64,000 nt of DNA, taken from NCBI GenBank assembly GCA_022825825.1, contig JAJDWA010000042.1, forward strand, positions 1-64,000, given 5' to 3'. Position numbers and translations under genes: made by a program. Under the pieces are notes generated by a model. That model was not told the DNA's origin and ran no database searches. It worked only from the letters and a program-made list of their open reading frames with translations. This DNA comes from Candidatus Poribacteria bacterium (GTDB lineage: Bacteria; Poribacteria; WGA-4E; WGA-3G). This document shows, piece by piece, positions 1-9,299 of this stretch (positions within the stretch are counted from its first letter, which is position 1; each line of letters begins with the position of its first letter).

Positions 1-180
1 AATAAAGAACTCAAAAGTCAGACAGAGGGACAACACACACGCCATAGAAGTTGTGTTAACTTTCAAGTGAACACAGTTGCTGCCTTGATCGCTTATACCT
101 GTCTGAAGAAGAAACCTTCACTCAAACATAAAGAACTTCAAGAAAAAGATTGTCAGTTGCCAATGATATGCAACTTCTAA
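1..180 (+). CDS. C-terminal end of a probable DDE transposase (partial, runs in from the left edge)
   Basis: Frame 1 is open from the first base of the window to a TAA at 178-180, giving 59 residues with no start. The stretch HRSCVNFQVNTVAALIAYT followed by LKKKPSLKH resembles the extreme C-terminus of IS4-like DDE transposases, where a hydrophobic VN..VN..AALIAY segment is followed by a KKPSL tail. No catalytic residue lies inside the window, so family membership rests on this tail alone. The gene stops about 60 bases short of the minus-strand methyltransferase and shares no strand with it. A different protein ending in a hydrophobic helix cannot be excluded. Confidence 0.45.
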   Translation, partial: NKELKSQTEGQHTRHRSCVNFQVNTVAALIAYTCLKKKPSLKHKELQEKDCQLPMICNF

Positions 181-239
181 AAATATTTATCAAACTCACG
201 TTAGAAAACAAACTATTGTAAGAAATACCAGATATGCTA

Positions 240-1100
240 TTATGATGTCAGCCGCGTATGTGCTGTTACATGTAAAGGTAAAAAGAATGGTCGTTTTGAC
301 GCCAACACTTCCTCACGAATTCTTTCTCCCAACGTATCTATACCGACCTGTTCTGCAGTTGCAATCTCATATTTTTCAATAAGTGGCAGCAAACTCTGAA
401 AAATAGTTACCATGTATCGGTACCCTGCCCAATCCGCCGCTGCACCGATGGGGGCATGGAGATGCATCTCCGGTGGTGGCAACCCTACCTCAACAAAAGC
501 TCGATAGAGTCCAATACCCATATCAAGATGTGCGCCTGAATGTTCAAATACATCCAAAATCCACTGGATGAGTTGATTCATTAGCGGTGTCCCTGGATGT
601 GAAATAGCAGGATAAAGTGTATATTCTGGTTCCTGAAACGCGGCGATTCCCCCCGGCTTTAAATGTGTTAGGAGTTTTTGCAGCGCATCCACGGGGGCAG
701 CCATATACATCAATACAAACCGACCAACAAGCGCATCGAATTTGTCTGCAAATGTAAGTGTTCGCGCGTCATCTGCTACAAATTCAACGTTACTTATGCC
801 AGCATCCACTGCACGTTGACGTGCCGTTTCAAGAATCGCGGGATTAATATCAACGCCGACAACCTGTCCTGATGTGCCGACAAGTTCAGCAAGCATGAGG
901 GCAACATCACCAGCACCACTGCCGATCTCAAGCACCCGCATCCCCGCTCCAATGCCAGCGCGCTCACAAAGAAGCCTTGTTGACTCTCCATAGATTTTTG
1001 ATTGCTCAATGAGACGTGTAGTTTCGTGTGAGGTTCGCCCTAAGGTATAGGTTGCATCACGATTTGATGTAGGCGCATTCTGCGAATGATTTTCCGGCAT
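240..1100 (-). CDS. Class I SAM-dependent methyltransferase
   Basis: The 286-residue protein has the Rossmann-type methyltransferase core: motif I VLEIGSGAGDV at residues 56-66, an acidic ribose-binding residue in VGVDIN near residue 84, and DDARTL further on (post-motif II). The best general match is the UbiE/Methyltransf_11/31 type, which transfers a methyl group from S-adenosylmethionine to a small molecule or lipid; the substrate cannot be read from sequence. There is no signal peptide, so it is cytosolic. It lies 11 bases downstream of a close paralogue on the same strand and the two are probably one transcript. No strong ribosome binding site precedes the ATG, which fits translational coupling to the gene before it. 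Confidence 0.85.
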   Translation of the reverse strand: MPENHSQNAPTSNRDATYTLGRTSHETTRLIEQSKIYGESTRLLCERAGIGAGMRVLEIGSGAGDVALMLAELVGTSGQVVGVDINPAILETARQRAVDAGISNVEFVADDARTLTFADKFDALVGRFVLMYMAAPVDALQKLLTHLKPGGIAAFQEPEYTLYPAISHPGTPLMNQLIQWILDVFEHSGAHLDMGIGLYRAFVEVGLPPPEMHLHAPIGAAADWAGYRYMVTIFQSLLPLIEKYEIATAEQVGIDTLGERIREEVLASKRPFFLPLHVTAHTRLTS

Positions 1101-1111
1101 GCTTTGAACTT

Positions 1112-1948
1112 TTACGTTGGAAGAGATGCATGTGCTGTGACGTGTGGTGGCAACATAATTGGTCGTTTTGATGCAGCGACTTCTGCTTGTATCCGAGATG
1201 CAAGCGTGTCTATGTCTACCTTATCAGCAGTGGCAATCTCGTAAGCCTCTATTAACGGTAGGATACTCCGAAAGCTATTCTCAAGATATGCAAATCCGGG
1301 CCAATTTTCAGGACCGCCCATGGGTGCTTCAAAATGTAATGCAGGTTCGGGCAAACCAGCATCAACATAAGCTTTGTAGAGTTCCATACCCATCTCAACA
1401 TGTGCGCCAGAACGTTCAAACACGGTACGTCCCCACTCTATTAAATCGTTTATTAAAGGTGTATCTGGGTGTGCAGCAACAGTATAAGGTGAAAAATCTA
1501 CCTCTTGAAATGCCACGATACCACCCGGGCGCACATGCGCTGCCAAATGTTTGAGCGCATCTGCTGGGTCTGCCATATACATCAGCACGAGTCTGCCAAC
1601 AACAGCATCAAAATCGTTAGGAAGTTCCAGTGTCCGAGTGTCGCCTGCGATGAATTCAATGTTTGTCCAACCTGCGGCGTCTGCGCGCGCCTTTGCTGTT
1701 TCAAGAATATCCGCGTTAACATCTACGCCGATAACAGTACCTTCGTCCCCAACAAATTCGGCAAGTGTAAGAGCAACGTCACCTGCACCACTGCCAACAT
1801 CAAGCACTTTCATGCCTTTGGCAATACCGCTCCTTAGTAGGAAACGCCGCGTTACATCGTCGTACAGTACGGACTGCTCAATCAGCCGGTCCGTTTCAGA
1901 TTCGCTCCTGCCCATTGTATATTCTGCATCTCTGCTTTGATTGCTCAT
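1112..1948 (-). CDS. Class I SAM-dependent methyltransferase, tandem paralogue
   Basis: This protein has the same architecture as its downstream neighbour, with motif I VLDVGSGAGDV at residues 48-58 and GVDVN as the ribose-binding acidic strand. The two share the opening (RDAxYTxGRSxxETxRLIEQS) and the C-terminal half, so they are a tandem duplication. The frame is open to a TTG at 1969 and an ATG at 1966, but the ATG at 1948 is chosen because GGGGAG lies about 10 bases upstream and the resulting N-terminus (MSNQSRDAEYT) matches the paralogue. The substrate is unknown. The pair may have diverged to methylate related small molecules. Confidence 0.85.
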   Translation of the reverse strand: MSNQSRDAEYTMGRSESETDRLIEQSVLYDDVTRRFLLRSGIAKGMKVLDVGSGAGDVALTLAEFVGDEGTVIGVDVNADILETAKARADAAGWTNIEFIAGDTRTLELPNDFDAVVGRLVLMYMADPADALKHLAAHVRPGGIVAFQEVDFSPYTVAAHPDTPLINDLIEWGRTVFERSGAHVEMGMELYKAYVDAGLPEPALHFEAPMGGPENWPGFAYLENSFRSILPLIEAYEIATADKVDIDTLASRIQAEVAASKRPIMLPPHVTAHASLPT

Positions 1949-2021
1949 GTCAATTGATCTCCCCATCAATTAATTTAGGAGGTACGATACAAGTACCTCT
2001 AACTAAGATAAATAAAAAATA

Positions 2022-3194
2022 TTACGGTGCAATAGATTGATAGAATTGTATCTTTCCATCTTTGACAGTGTTAATGACCAAACTCTTGATTGCATGTCTA
2101 TTTTCATCAAAATGGGACAGAACGGCAGCACCATTGTAGTTCTGTGTTGCTTCAATTTGGTCTCGGATTGCTGCAGATGTTAAATCAGTTGTTCTACGCA
2201 TCGCCTCAATTATAATAGTAGCAGCATCATATCCTAGGGATGCCGGTCCATCAGGTAGGGTGCCAAACTGTTCCATATAGGCAGTAGCAAATTGTCTCCC
2301 TGCTTCGCTTGAGTGTCCATCGGGTGAAAAGTGGTTTGCAAAGAAGCTGCCTTCAACCGCGATGTCACCAATATCCACTAAGTCGGGACGATCCCAACCG
2401 TCACCTCCAAGAAAGGTCGCGGCAATGCCGAATTCATCAGACTTTGCCTGTTTCACAGCGAGTGGAAATTCAGCTCCCAAACCTGGCAAAAAGACAACAT
2501 CCACATTAGGCTCAACTGCAGCAATTTTCATTAATTGTATCGTAAAATCTGTTGTGCCAGTATCGTAAAATTGATGCGTAACAATTGTGCCGCCTTGTGC
2601 TTCAAAGTTCGCAATAAAAACCTTCGATAATCCTTCTGAATAGGCGTTACCTGTTTCGGTGAGGATTGCGGCTGTCATCGCTTTCAATTCCTGTACAGCA
2701 AAATCTGCCATGATGCCTGCTTGATATGGATCGATGAAGGCTCCCATGAACGAATAATTTCCATTTCGAGTAACTTTCGGATTCGTGGGGTAGGTTGTCA
2801 CCATTGGAACACCATATTCTTGGGCAACCGTGCCTACCTCAACAGCAATATTAGAATAGTCGGGGCCAACAATTGCCGATACACCTGCAGCAATCAATTC
2901 TTTAGCGTGTTGAACACTGAGTGAAGGGTCTCTGTTATCTTCTCTAACGAGAAGTTCTATCGGTAAACCATTGATACCGCCTGCCTCATTCGCGAGGGCA
3001 ATCGCTATCTCAGCACCGTTCCTTGTTGTTCCTGGGTCGGGCGGACTATAGATAAAACCGATTTTGATTGTTGTTTCTAAATCTTCTGGTGGGAAAACCT
3101 GTTGGATTCGTTCACAACCTGAAAAGAAAAATGCAGTGAGCACTATAAAAATAAGAATTTTTCTGAACATTGTTCTGGTCAATGGAAAATACAT
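2022..3194 (-). CDS. ABC transporter substrate-binding lipoprotein, Leu/Ile/Val (Peripla_BP_6) family
   Basis: The N-terminus has a signal segment ending in FFFSGC, a lipobox that would put the lipid on Cys27. The mature part begins with TIKIGFIYSPPDPGTTRNGAEIA, and later VGPDYSNIAVEVGTVAQEYG and TTYPTNPKVT, the pattern of branched-chain amino-acid binding proteins (LivJ-like). Such proteins bind amino acids, amides or urea in the periplasm and normally feed a LivHMGF permease. No permease or ATPase gene lies nearby, so the partner is elsewhere or the protein is a receptor. The frame extends to a TTG at 3197, but the ATG at 3194 has AAGGA seven bases upstream. A second member of the family lies at 24982-26136. 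Confidence 0.85.
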   Translation of the reverse strand: MYFPLTRTMFRKILIFIVLTAFFFSGCERIQQVFPPEDLETTIKIGFIYSPPDPGTTRNGAEIAIALANEAGGINGLPIELLVREDNRDPSLSVQHAKELIAAGVSAIVGPDYSNIAVEVGTVAQEYGVPMVTTYPTNPKVTRNGNYSFMGAFIDPYQAGIMADFAVQELKAMTAAILTETGNAYSEGLSKVFIANFEAQGGTIVTHQFYDTGTTDFTIQLMKIAAVEPNVDVVFLPGLGAEFPLAVKQAKSDEFGIAATFLGGDGWDRPDLVDIGDIAVEGSFFANHFSPDGHSSEAGRQFATAYMEQFGTLPDGPASLGYDAATIIIEAMRRTTDLTSAAIRDQIEATQNYNGAAVLSHFDENRHAIKSLVINTVKDGKIQFYQSIAP

Positions 3195-3215
3195 CAAATC
3201 ATCCTTTTAGACAAT

Positions 3216-3263
3216 TGTTTTTTTGTTAGGGAGCAGTTTAAACTGCTCCCTAACAAAAAAACA
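3216..3263. terminator. 48-bp perfect palindrome between two minus-strand genes, probable bidirectional terminator
   Basis: Positions 3216-3263 form a perfect inverted repeat centred between 3239 and 3240. Each arm contains the GC-containing core TTAGGGAGCAGTTT, with a run of T/A outside it. Transcribed in either direction it folds into a long hairpin followed by U residues, the layout of a Rho-independent terminator. It starts six bases past the stop codon of the TonB receptor at 3270-5957 and lies just upstream of the binding-protein gene, so it probably ends the receptor transcript. Confidence 0.7.
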
Positions 3264-3269
3264 GTATAT

Positions 3270-5957
3270 TTAGAAACTGTAACCAACTTTAGTATACCAG
3301 AACGCGCCCCCAAACCCATAAGGGCTATATTCACCGAAAGGTCTGCCAACAATTGAATCTGTAAAGTTCTCAATATTCGGGTCTGCCCAAGTGACTGTAT
3401 TGGGTTCAACATTGAAAACGTTATTCACACCAACTGTGATTCCCAAGTTTTCCGCAAATGCGTAGTTAATTTCAAGATCCACTAAAAACGCGTCGTCATA
3501 GATTTGTGAACCAACAGCATATTCAAACCAAGGACCATAGTAATTAACACGTCCTAAAACGCCTAAGTTTTCGAGAACATTTTGTGTCAACGTCACGTTC
3601 CCGCGGTGTTTAGGTAATCCTTCCTCCAATAACCGAACACGTGTGTCGTCCAAAATATCAGCGTTGCGTTTGGTAACCTCAGTATTGGTGTAATTATATG
3701 CTAAACTCATAGTGCCTTTGGCGACAGGTGCTGTCAGCACAATGTCAACACCTTGGGTGCTTGTTTCAAACTCGTTGGTAAAGAATCGGAATTCTTGTAG
3801 ATTTCCAGCACTTGTAATACCTTCATCAACGAGTTGTTGTATCTGTTCTTCAGAAATATCTTTGCCACGCAAAAAATCTTTAGAAGGCGCCAATCGGTCT
3901 TCTACCTTAATATTGAAGTAATCTATTGTAACACTAACGACATCATCGCTAATAACCGTACCAACAGAAAAGTTTTTTGACTTTTCGGGCTCAAGTGCTT
4001 TACCGCCTACCAAACCTGCGGCAGCATGGGTTGAAGGGATAGTGCCCTTGTTAACCAATGTGTTGTTTTCACCGAATTCCGTTGTGACGTTAAAAGCATT
4101 TTGTTGTCCTGGCGTTGGTGCCCGGAAACCTGTGCTATAACTGCCACGAACCCTTAAGTCAACTTCAGGATCAAGTGTAAGAAATTCCTTGACTGTCCCG
4201 TTAAAAGCATAACTCGTTGCAATTTTGTAATTGATTGTGCTACCAAAATCCTCAAAGTTTTCGGCTCGAATAGCAGCACTGATTACCCATGGGGCAATTG
4301 GTTTCAATTCCGTTTCCAAATATCCCGCAAAATTGGAACGTGTCCAATCACCTTGCGCAATATCACTGAAACCGGGGAAGCCATTGGATCCTGAACTAAA
4401 TCCTTGGCTTGCCAGCGGACCAATTTTCCAAGACTCCTCCTGTCCCTGCACAATTTCAAAGGTCTCTGTTCTATATTCACCGCCTGCGGCAAGAAAGACA
4501 AGGTCGTGCAGTGGATAGGTTAAGTCAAGGTTAATGTTCGTATCTGCTTGGATATAATCGCCTGGGTCGAATTCGGTTGGTGTATCGGGTCCAAGAGATG
4601 CGTTCACAGTGTTTTTGATAAAGAAATCAGAGATGTGGCGTCCATAAGATGCGCTCAAATCCCATCCTAAATCTTCAGCGACTGTTCCCCTTAGTCCAAC
4701 AAGGGCAGAAGCATCTTGAGTATCAGCACCGAAGCGAGGCGTGAACCCACCGGGAAAAAGTTCTTGGAATGTGAAAAGATTCGGATCATCAAAGACCTGT
4801 TTTAAAGCCTCCGCGTCTGGCACATTATCGGTGATCGGAATATCATCGGCGTCATTGGGATGCGGCTCGGTGAACTCCTCACCTGCTTCCTCTGCCGCCT
4901 CAAGTCCTGCCTCCCAAGCCGCTATTTCTTCATCCAACCCTGATATATTTCCGACAAGCAAAGTTTCGCCACCGTCATTACTAAATACGGCAGGGCGAGT
5001 ATTGGGATTTCGGAAATAGAATCCGCCTTCAACCTGTTTCTGTGCGTAGTTCGCATGCCCGTAGAGCTGAATGTTACTGACGATGTCAATCCCGTAGTTT
5101 GCAAAGAATTTGATGTCATCTCTAATAATCGGATGTCCCCATGGCTGTGCAGGATTGGCAACATGACTATTCCCTGCAGAAGTAAGAGCAGCGGCATCGT
5201 CTCGTTGTACGGAGCGATTTGTGTCGGCTGCATTACCGTATTCCACACTGAGGTTTGCCCAGATATCTTCTCGTCCTAAACCAATATTCCCCGCCACGGA
5301 ATATGTGAGCCCATCACCTACTTGATAAATGCCGGGTTTAATTACCAATGATCCGCCTTTGTATCTGTCTTTTAATTGCAAGTTCATCACACCAGCGATA
5401 GCATCGGAACCGTATTGCGCAGATGCACCATCTCGTAGGACTTCCATCTGTTTTATGGCAATAGATGGGATCGGTGAAAGGTCCGCACCTTGTGAACCAT
5501 CGGCTAATCCGTTACCGAGCCAAGTAATCACAGAAGCGCGGTGACGACGTTTTCCATTGACAAGTAACAATGTGTGGTCAGGTGCTAATCCGCGTAGGTT
5601 TGCAGGACGCACGACGGTTGCTGCGTCAGCGATAGGCTGTGCATTCACATTGTAGGAGGGAACCAAATTTCTTAACAGGTCGGGAACATCTGCACCACCC
5701 TGTTTAACAAAGTCATCACTCAGGACGACATCAATTGGCACAGTAGACTCAAGGATGGAACGCGGTTTTGCGCGCGTCCCGACAATGACTAAACCTTCAA
5801 GTTCAATTACTTCTTGATCTGATTCTGCTTCGTTTATTTCAGTTTCGGTATCACTTTCATGGTTATCTGCTACAACTATAGGTAAAAATGCCATAGAAAC
5901 AGCTAATACTATGTGAAGGGCAAGCAGAAGCAGTTTAATGTTAGATGTAACTTTCAT
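3270..5957 (-). CDS. TonB-dependent outer-membrane receptor
   Basis: The 895-residue protein has a signal peptide (about residues 1-30), an acidic linker, a TonB-box-like LEGLVIVGTR at 53-62, a plug domain at about 70-200 (GGADVPDLLRNLVPSYN, PANLRGLAPDHTLLLVNGKR, EVLRDGASAQYGSDAIAGVM) and a long beta-barrel ending in VGYSF with a C-terminal Phe, as expected for Bam insertion. Members of this family import siderophores, cobalamin, glycans or peptides using TonB energy. The ligand is not predictable here. The RGLAPDHTLLLVNGKRRHR and GLADGSQGADLSPIP stretches mark the subclass often annotated as an iron or colicin-type receptor. GAGG lies ten bases before the ATG. A paralogue lies directly upstream on the same strand. 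Confidence 0.93.
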   Translation of the reverse strand: MKVTSNIKLLLLALHIVLAVSMAFLPIVVADNHESDTETEINEAESDQEVIELEGLVIVGTRAKPRSILESTVPIDVVLSDDFVKQGGADVPDLLRNLVPSYNVNAQPIADAATVVRPANLRGLAPDHTLLLVNGKRRHRASVITWLGNGLADGSQGADLSPIPSIAIKQMEVLRDGASAQYGSDAIAGVMNLQLKDRYKGGSLVIKPGIYQVGDGLTYSVAGNIGLGREDIWANLSVEYGNAADTNRSVQRDDAAALTSAGNSHVANPAQPWGHPIIRDDIKFFANYGIDIVSNIQLYGHANYAQKQVEGGFYFRNPNTRPAVFSNDGGETLLVGNISGLDEEIAAWEAGLEAAEEAGEEFTEPHPNDADDIPITDNVPDAEALKQVFDDPNLFTFQELFPGGFTPRFGADTQDASALVGLRGTVAEDLGWDLSASYGRHISDFFIKNTVNASLGPDTPTEFDPGDYIQADTNINLDLTYPLHDLVFLAAGGEYRTETFEIVQGQEESWKIGPLASQGFSSGSNGFPGFSDIAQGDWTRSNFAGYLETELKPIAPWVISAAIRAENFEDFGSTINYKIATSYAFNGTVKEFLTLDPEVDLRVRGSYSTGFRAPTPGQQNAFNVTTEFGENNTLVNKGTIPSTHAAAGLVGGKALEPEKSKNFSVGTVISDDVVSVTIDYFNIKVEDRLAPSKDFLRGKDISEEQIQQLVDEGITSAGNLQEFRFFTNEFETSTQGVDIVLTAPVAKGTMSLAYNYTNTEVTKRNADILDDTRVRLLEEGLPKHRGNVTLTQNVLENLGVLGRVNYYGPWFEYAVGSQIYDDAFLVDLEINYAFAENLGITVGVNNVFNVEPNTVTWADPNIENFTDSIVGRPFGEYSPYGFGGAFWYTKVGYSF

Positions 5958-6016
5958 AATTTAATTACCTCATGTTGTATGAAAATATCTGGATTTACAA
6001 CAGAACTTACAAATAA

Positions 6017-6053
6017 AGTAGGCGTGAATTGTAGATTTACAAACACGCCTACT
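6017..6053. terminator. Hairpin downstream of the second TonB receptor
   Basis: AGTAGGCGTG (6017-6026) and CACGCCTACT (6044-6053) form a 10-bp stem with a 17-base loop. It lies 18 bases past the stop of the receptor gene at 6071-8872 and upstream of the next receptor gene. The loop is large and there is no clear U-tract, so it could equally be one of the dispersed GTAGGCG palindromes seen elsewhere (for example 29545-29573). Confidence 0.4.
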
Positions 6054-6070
6054 AAGTTTAAATTATGGGT

Positions 6071-8872
6071 TTAGAAACTGTAACCAACTTTAGCATACCA
6101 GAATGCCCCATCAAAACCGAAGGGGCTGAATTGACCATATTTATTGCCAACAGAATCAGCGCCATTCGGATTTTCATCGGGATAGGTATCAAGGATATTT
6201 CTTCCACCGAGCGTGAGTGACAATCCAGAGTCCACGGTGTAAGTGGTTTCCAAGTCGACAGTAACTTTTCCAGTGTATTCTCCAGTGCCTTCCACACTTG
6301 GATTCTGTAAGTAATCTTCAGAATCGAACCACCCACTGAAATAATTGGCACGCCCGATGACTCCCCACGCATCCGTTATAGATTGCGCAAGCGTCAGGCT
6401 GGCGCGGTGTTTAGGTAAATTCTCTTCCAATTCCCTGATACGATGATCCGCATCACCGATCCAACCATCTCTTTCAAGAATTTTGCGTTCGTCCTCACTT
6501 CTCGATGTTGCTGGTTTTTCTTTGATAGCTTCAACACGCGCTGCTAACCCATCTTCTGATACGCCAAGCTCTTCCAATTCATCAACCCATGTAATACGCT
6601 GGCCGTGTCTTGTAACACTGGTCTGTGTATAATTATATACACCAACAATAGTAGCGTTCATGTTTGAGATCGGAACTGTGGCGACAAAGTCAACACCTTG
6701 GGTTGTGGTATCGAAGTCATTGACGAAGAACTGGAATGTTTCCAGATTCGCTGCACTGGTTACACCTTTCTCAATGAGCTGCTTCTTCTGATCGTCTTTC
6801 AATATAAAGTGTTGTGACACCGATAACCGGTTTTTCAACCGAATATCAAAAATATCAGCGGTTAAGTTTACCCCCAGAATATCGACGGCAAACCCAGCAG
6901 TGAAGTTATTTGAAGTTTCCGGGTCAAGCGAGTTATCTTCCTTGCCTGTCACAACACCGACAGCGGGGTTGGTGGAAGGAATTGTTCCTTTATTAACGAG
7001 ATCACCCTTCGCAAAATCGTATTCAGTGGTAATGTTGAACGTATTTTGCTGTCCGGGTGTCGGTGCGCGGAACCCACTACTATAACTTCCCCGCAACCGC
7101 ATCGTTTCCGTAACCTTGTAGTTTGCAGCGGCTTTGTAGTTCAGAGTGCCACCGAAAATCTCAAATTGTTCACCGCGTACAGCCAGCGCGAGCAGGAGCG
7201 GATCAATCGGTCTGATTTCAGTTTCCAGATAAGCGGCAACGTTGTAACGGTCCCACTTGCCTGCCGCAACTGGACTAAACCCTGAAAATCCGTTGGATGC
7301 AGCCGTAAAGCCTTGCGCTGCGAGGGGCCCGATCTGATGCGACTCGCGTTCGCCCTCTATGATTTCAAATCCTTCGTTGCGATATTCCAAACCGGACGCG
7401 AGGAACACCATGTCGTTCAACGGATAGGTTACATCAAAGTTGAGGTTATAATCCGTCTGGATATAGTCGCCTGGATCAAAATGGGTCGGTGTATCAGGGC
7501 CGAGCGAAGCATTAACAGTGTTGAAGATAAAGAAATCAGCATAGTTCCGTCCAAAAGAACCACTCAGATCCCACGTTAAGTCCTGCCCCAAGGTGTCTCC
7601 GAGCGCGGTGCCTTTAACGCCAATGACGACAGAACTATCCAACATGAATGCACCAAATCTGGGTGTGAATCCGCCTGGGAACATCTCCTGGAAATTGAAT
7701 AGATTCGGGTCATTCCTAACGGCTTGCAACTTTTCGGGATCCGGAACGTGGTTGACTATCGGGATATCGTCAGCATCGTGAGGCGAGAGCTCGGTAAACT
7801 CCTCCCCAGCAGCTTCCGCTGCGGCCTTTCGGGCTTCCCAATCCGCCATTTCCGCTGACAAACCCCGTAGGTCCCCGACGAGCAACGTATCATCCTTCCC
7901 GTTTGGGCTAAACACGCCATTGCGAGTGTTTGGATTTCGGAAATAGAACCCACCTTCAACCCGCTTGTTGGCGTAGTTGGCATGCCCATAGAATTCGATG
8001 TTATCCGTGAGAGTAGCACCGTAGTTGGCAAACAATTTGACATCATTCTCAATAATCGGTTGTCCCCAAATTTGCGCGGGGTCTTTCACACTGAAATTGC
8101 CTGCGTTAATCAAGTTTATCGCATCAGTGCGTTGCACAGAACGGATGGTCGGGTCTGCGCCACCGTATTCAATGCTGAGGCTTGCCCACGCGTCTGGACT
8201 CCCTAAACCGATGTTTCCAGCAAGCGCAAATTGCCTACCGTCACCGAATTGGTAGATACCGGGTTTAAATTCAATGCTTCCACCTTTATAATTGTCTTTC
8301 AATTGGAAGTTCATCACGCCAGCAATTGCATCAGACCCGTATTGTGCCGATGCACCGTCGCGTAGCACCTCAACCTGTTGCAGGGCAATCGCCGGAATAG
8401 GTGCCAGGTCAGGTCCCTGTGAACCATCAGACAAACCGTTCCCGAGCCAGTGAATCACTGCAGCACGGTGGCGCCGCTTGCTATTGACGAGCACCAATGT
8501 ATGGTCTGGGGCAAGCCCCCGTAAATTCGCCGGACGGACCACTGTTGACGCATCACTAATCGGCTGCGTATTGACGTTATAAGATGGAACCAAAGTTCTC
8601 AGCAGATCCGGCAGATCCGCGCCACCCTGTTTTTCAAAGGCTTCATTTGACACAATATCAATCGGTACCGCTGAATCCAAAACGGAACGCGGTTTTGCCC
8701 GGGTACCGACAACCACTACGCTTTCAAGTTCAACAGCTTCTTCGTCAGAGGTATCCTCTGTTTCTTCTGTACTTTCTTCCTGCGCTACTGCGGCAGGCAA
8801 ATAAACCATACAAACGGCTAAAGCGATGGAAATCGCCATTAAGGCTGTTTTAAAAATCACTGTAACTTTCAT
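6071..8872 (-). CDS. TonB-dependent outer-membrane receptor, paralogue
   Basis: The 933-residue protein repeats the layout of its downstream neighbour: a signal peptide ending near residue 30 (AAVAQEE), an acidic spacer, a TonB-box-like ESVVVVGTR at about 50-58, a plug with LRGLAPDHTLVLVNSKRRHR and EVLRDGASAQYGSDAIAGVM, and a barrel ending in KVGYSF. It has an extra charged insertion late in the barrel (LEELGVSEDGLAARVEAIKE onward) that the paralogue lacks, probably in an extracellular loop and possibly altering ligand choice. AAGGAG lies ten bases before the ATG. A small inverted-repeat element (8926-9116) sits about 50 bases upstream of the start, where the promoter should be. Confidence 0.93.
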   Translation of the reverse strand: MKVTVIFKTALMAISIALAVCMVYLPAAVAQEESTEETEDTSDEEAVELESVVVVGTRAKPRSVLDSAVPIDIVSNEAFEKQGGADLPDLLRTLVPSYNVNTQPISDASTVVRPANLRGLAPDHTLVLVNSKRRHRAAVIHWLGNGLSDGSQGPDLAPIPAIALQQVEVLRDGASAQYGSDAIAGVMNFQLKDNYKGGSIEFKPGIYQFGDGRQFALAGNIGLGSPDAWASLSIEYGGADPTIRSVQRTDAINLINAGNFSVKDPAQIWGQPIIENDVKLFANYGATLTDNIEFYGHANYANKRVEGGFYFRNPNTRNGVFSPNGKDDTLLVGDLRGLSAEMADWEARKAAAEAAGEEFTELSPHDADDIPIVNHVPDPEKLQAVRNDPNLFNFQEMFPGGFTPRFGAFMLDSSVVIGVKGTALGDTLGQDLTWDLSGSFGRNYADFFIFNTVNASLGPDTPTHFDPGDYIQTDYNLNFDVTYPLNDMVFLASGLEYRNEGFEIIEGERESHQIGPLAAQGFTAASNGFSGFSPVAAGKWDRYNVAAYLETEIRPIDPLLLALAVRGEQFEIFGGTLNYKAAANYKVTETMRLRGSYSSGFRAPTPGQQNTFNITTEYDFAKGDLVNKGTIPSTNPAVGVVTGKEDNSLDPETSNNFTAGFAVDILGVNLTADIFDIRLKNRLSVSQHFILKDDQKKQLIEKGVTSAANLETFQFFVNDFDTTTQGVDFVATVPISNMNATIVGVYNYTQTSVTRHGQRITWVDELEELGVSEDGLAARVEAIKEKPATSRSEDERKILERDGWIGDADHRIRELEENLPKHRASLTLAQSITDAWGVIGRANYFSGWFDSEDYLQNPSVEGTGEYTGKVTVDLETTYTVDSGLSLTLGGRNILDTYPDENPNGADSVGNKYGQFSPFGFDGAFWYAKVGYSF

Positions 8873-8925
8873 AAAATTTAGACTCCTTAGGCCTTTTTTA
8901 AATTACATGTTTAGAGAAAACGGAT

Positions 8926-9116
8926 TATAGTGAATTACAAAATAATTAGACACTTCACTCTTCGGTAGACGGTGAATCATGTAGAATGCCATACGCGCAT
9001 TCTACCAAACGCATTCGGACCGTTGATTTGGAGGTTCCCGAACCTCACACTTCGGTAGGCGAGGTTTCCTAACCTCGCTGATGCAAAGTGTCTAAATAAA
9101 CATAAAACCTACCATA
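8926..9116. mobile_element. MITE-like element, copy A (191 bp)
   Basis: The left end begins TATAGTGAATTAC and reaches TTAGACACTT; the right end, read on the other strand, begins TATGGTAGG and also reaches TTTAGACACTT at the same distance. These are imperfect terminal inverted repeats of about 34 bp that match three other elements in the window. The inside carries palindromes (GAGGTTCCCGAACCTC near 9031-9046 and GAGGTTTCCTAACCTC near 9061-9076) and a GTAGAATG/CATTCTAC pair. It codes for nothing. It sits between the divergent TonB-receptor and ZIP genes. Confidence 0.65.
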
Positions 9117-9167
9117 CTTTTAGGAAATTCCTAAAAGTTATTCTATATTAGACATAAAAAAACGCTT

Positions 9168-9224
9168 TAAGTTTAGACTTATAATTTGCTGCACAGAACT
9201 TTCCAGGCAGCAAATTGCTAAACT
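9168..9224. repeat. Imperfect inverted repeat upstream of the ZIP-like gene
   Basis: AAGTTTAG at 9168-9175 pairs with CTAAACTT at 9217-9224, and inside it AATTTGCTGC (9182-9191) pairs with GCAGCAAATT. The result is a long two-part hairpin ending about 75 bases before the ZIP-like start codon. It could be a 5' leader structure, an operator or a repeat remnant. The sequence alone does not decide. Confidence 0.45.
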
Positions 9225-9299
9225 TACAAAATATGACATAGCAAAAGTATAACATAAGTTTTGCTTGAATTCAAAAGAAAAATTTGATATATTTATTTT

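Noticed and set aside
794..1940. Plus- and minus-strand frames overlapping the two methyltransferase genes
   Set aside because: They mirror the Rossmann motif coding DNA in other frames and repeat between the paralogues only because the genes are paralogous.
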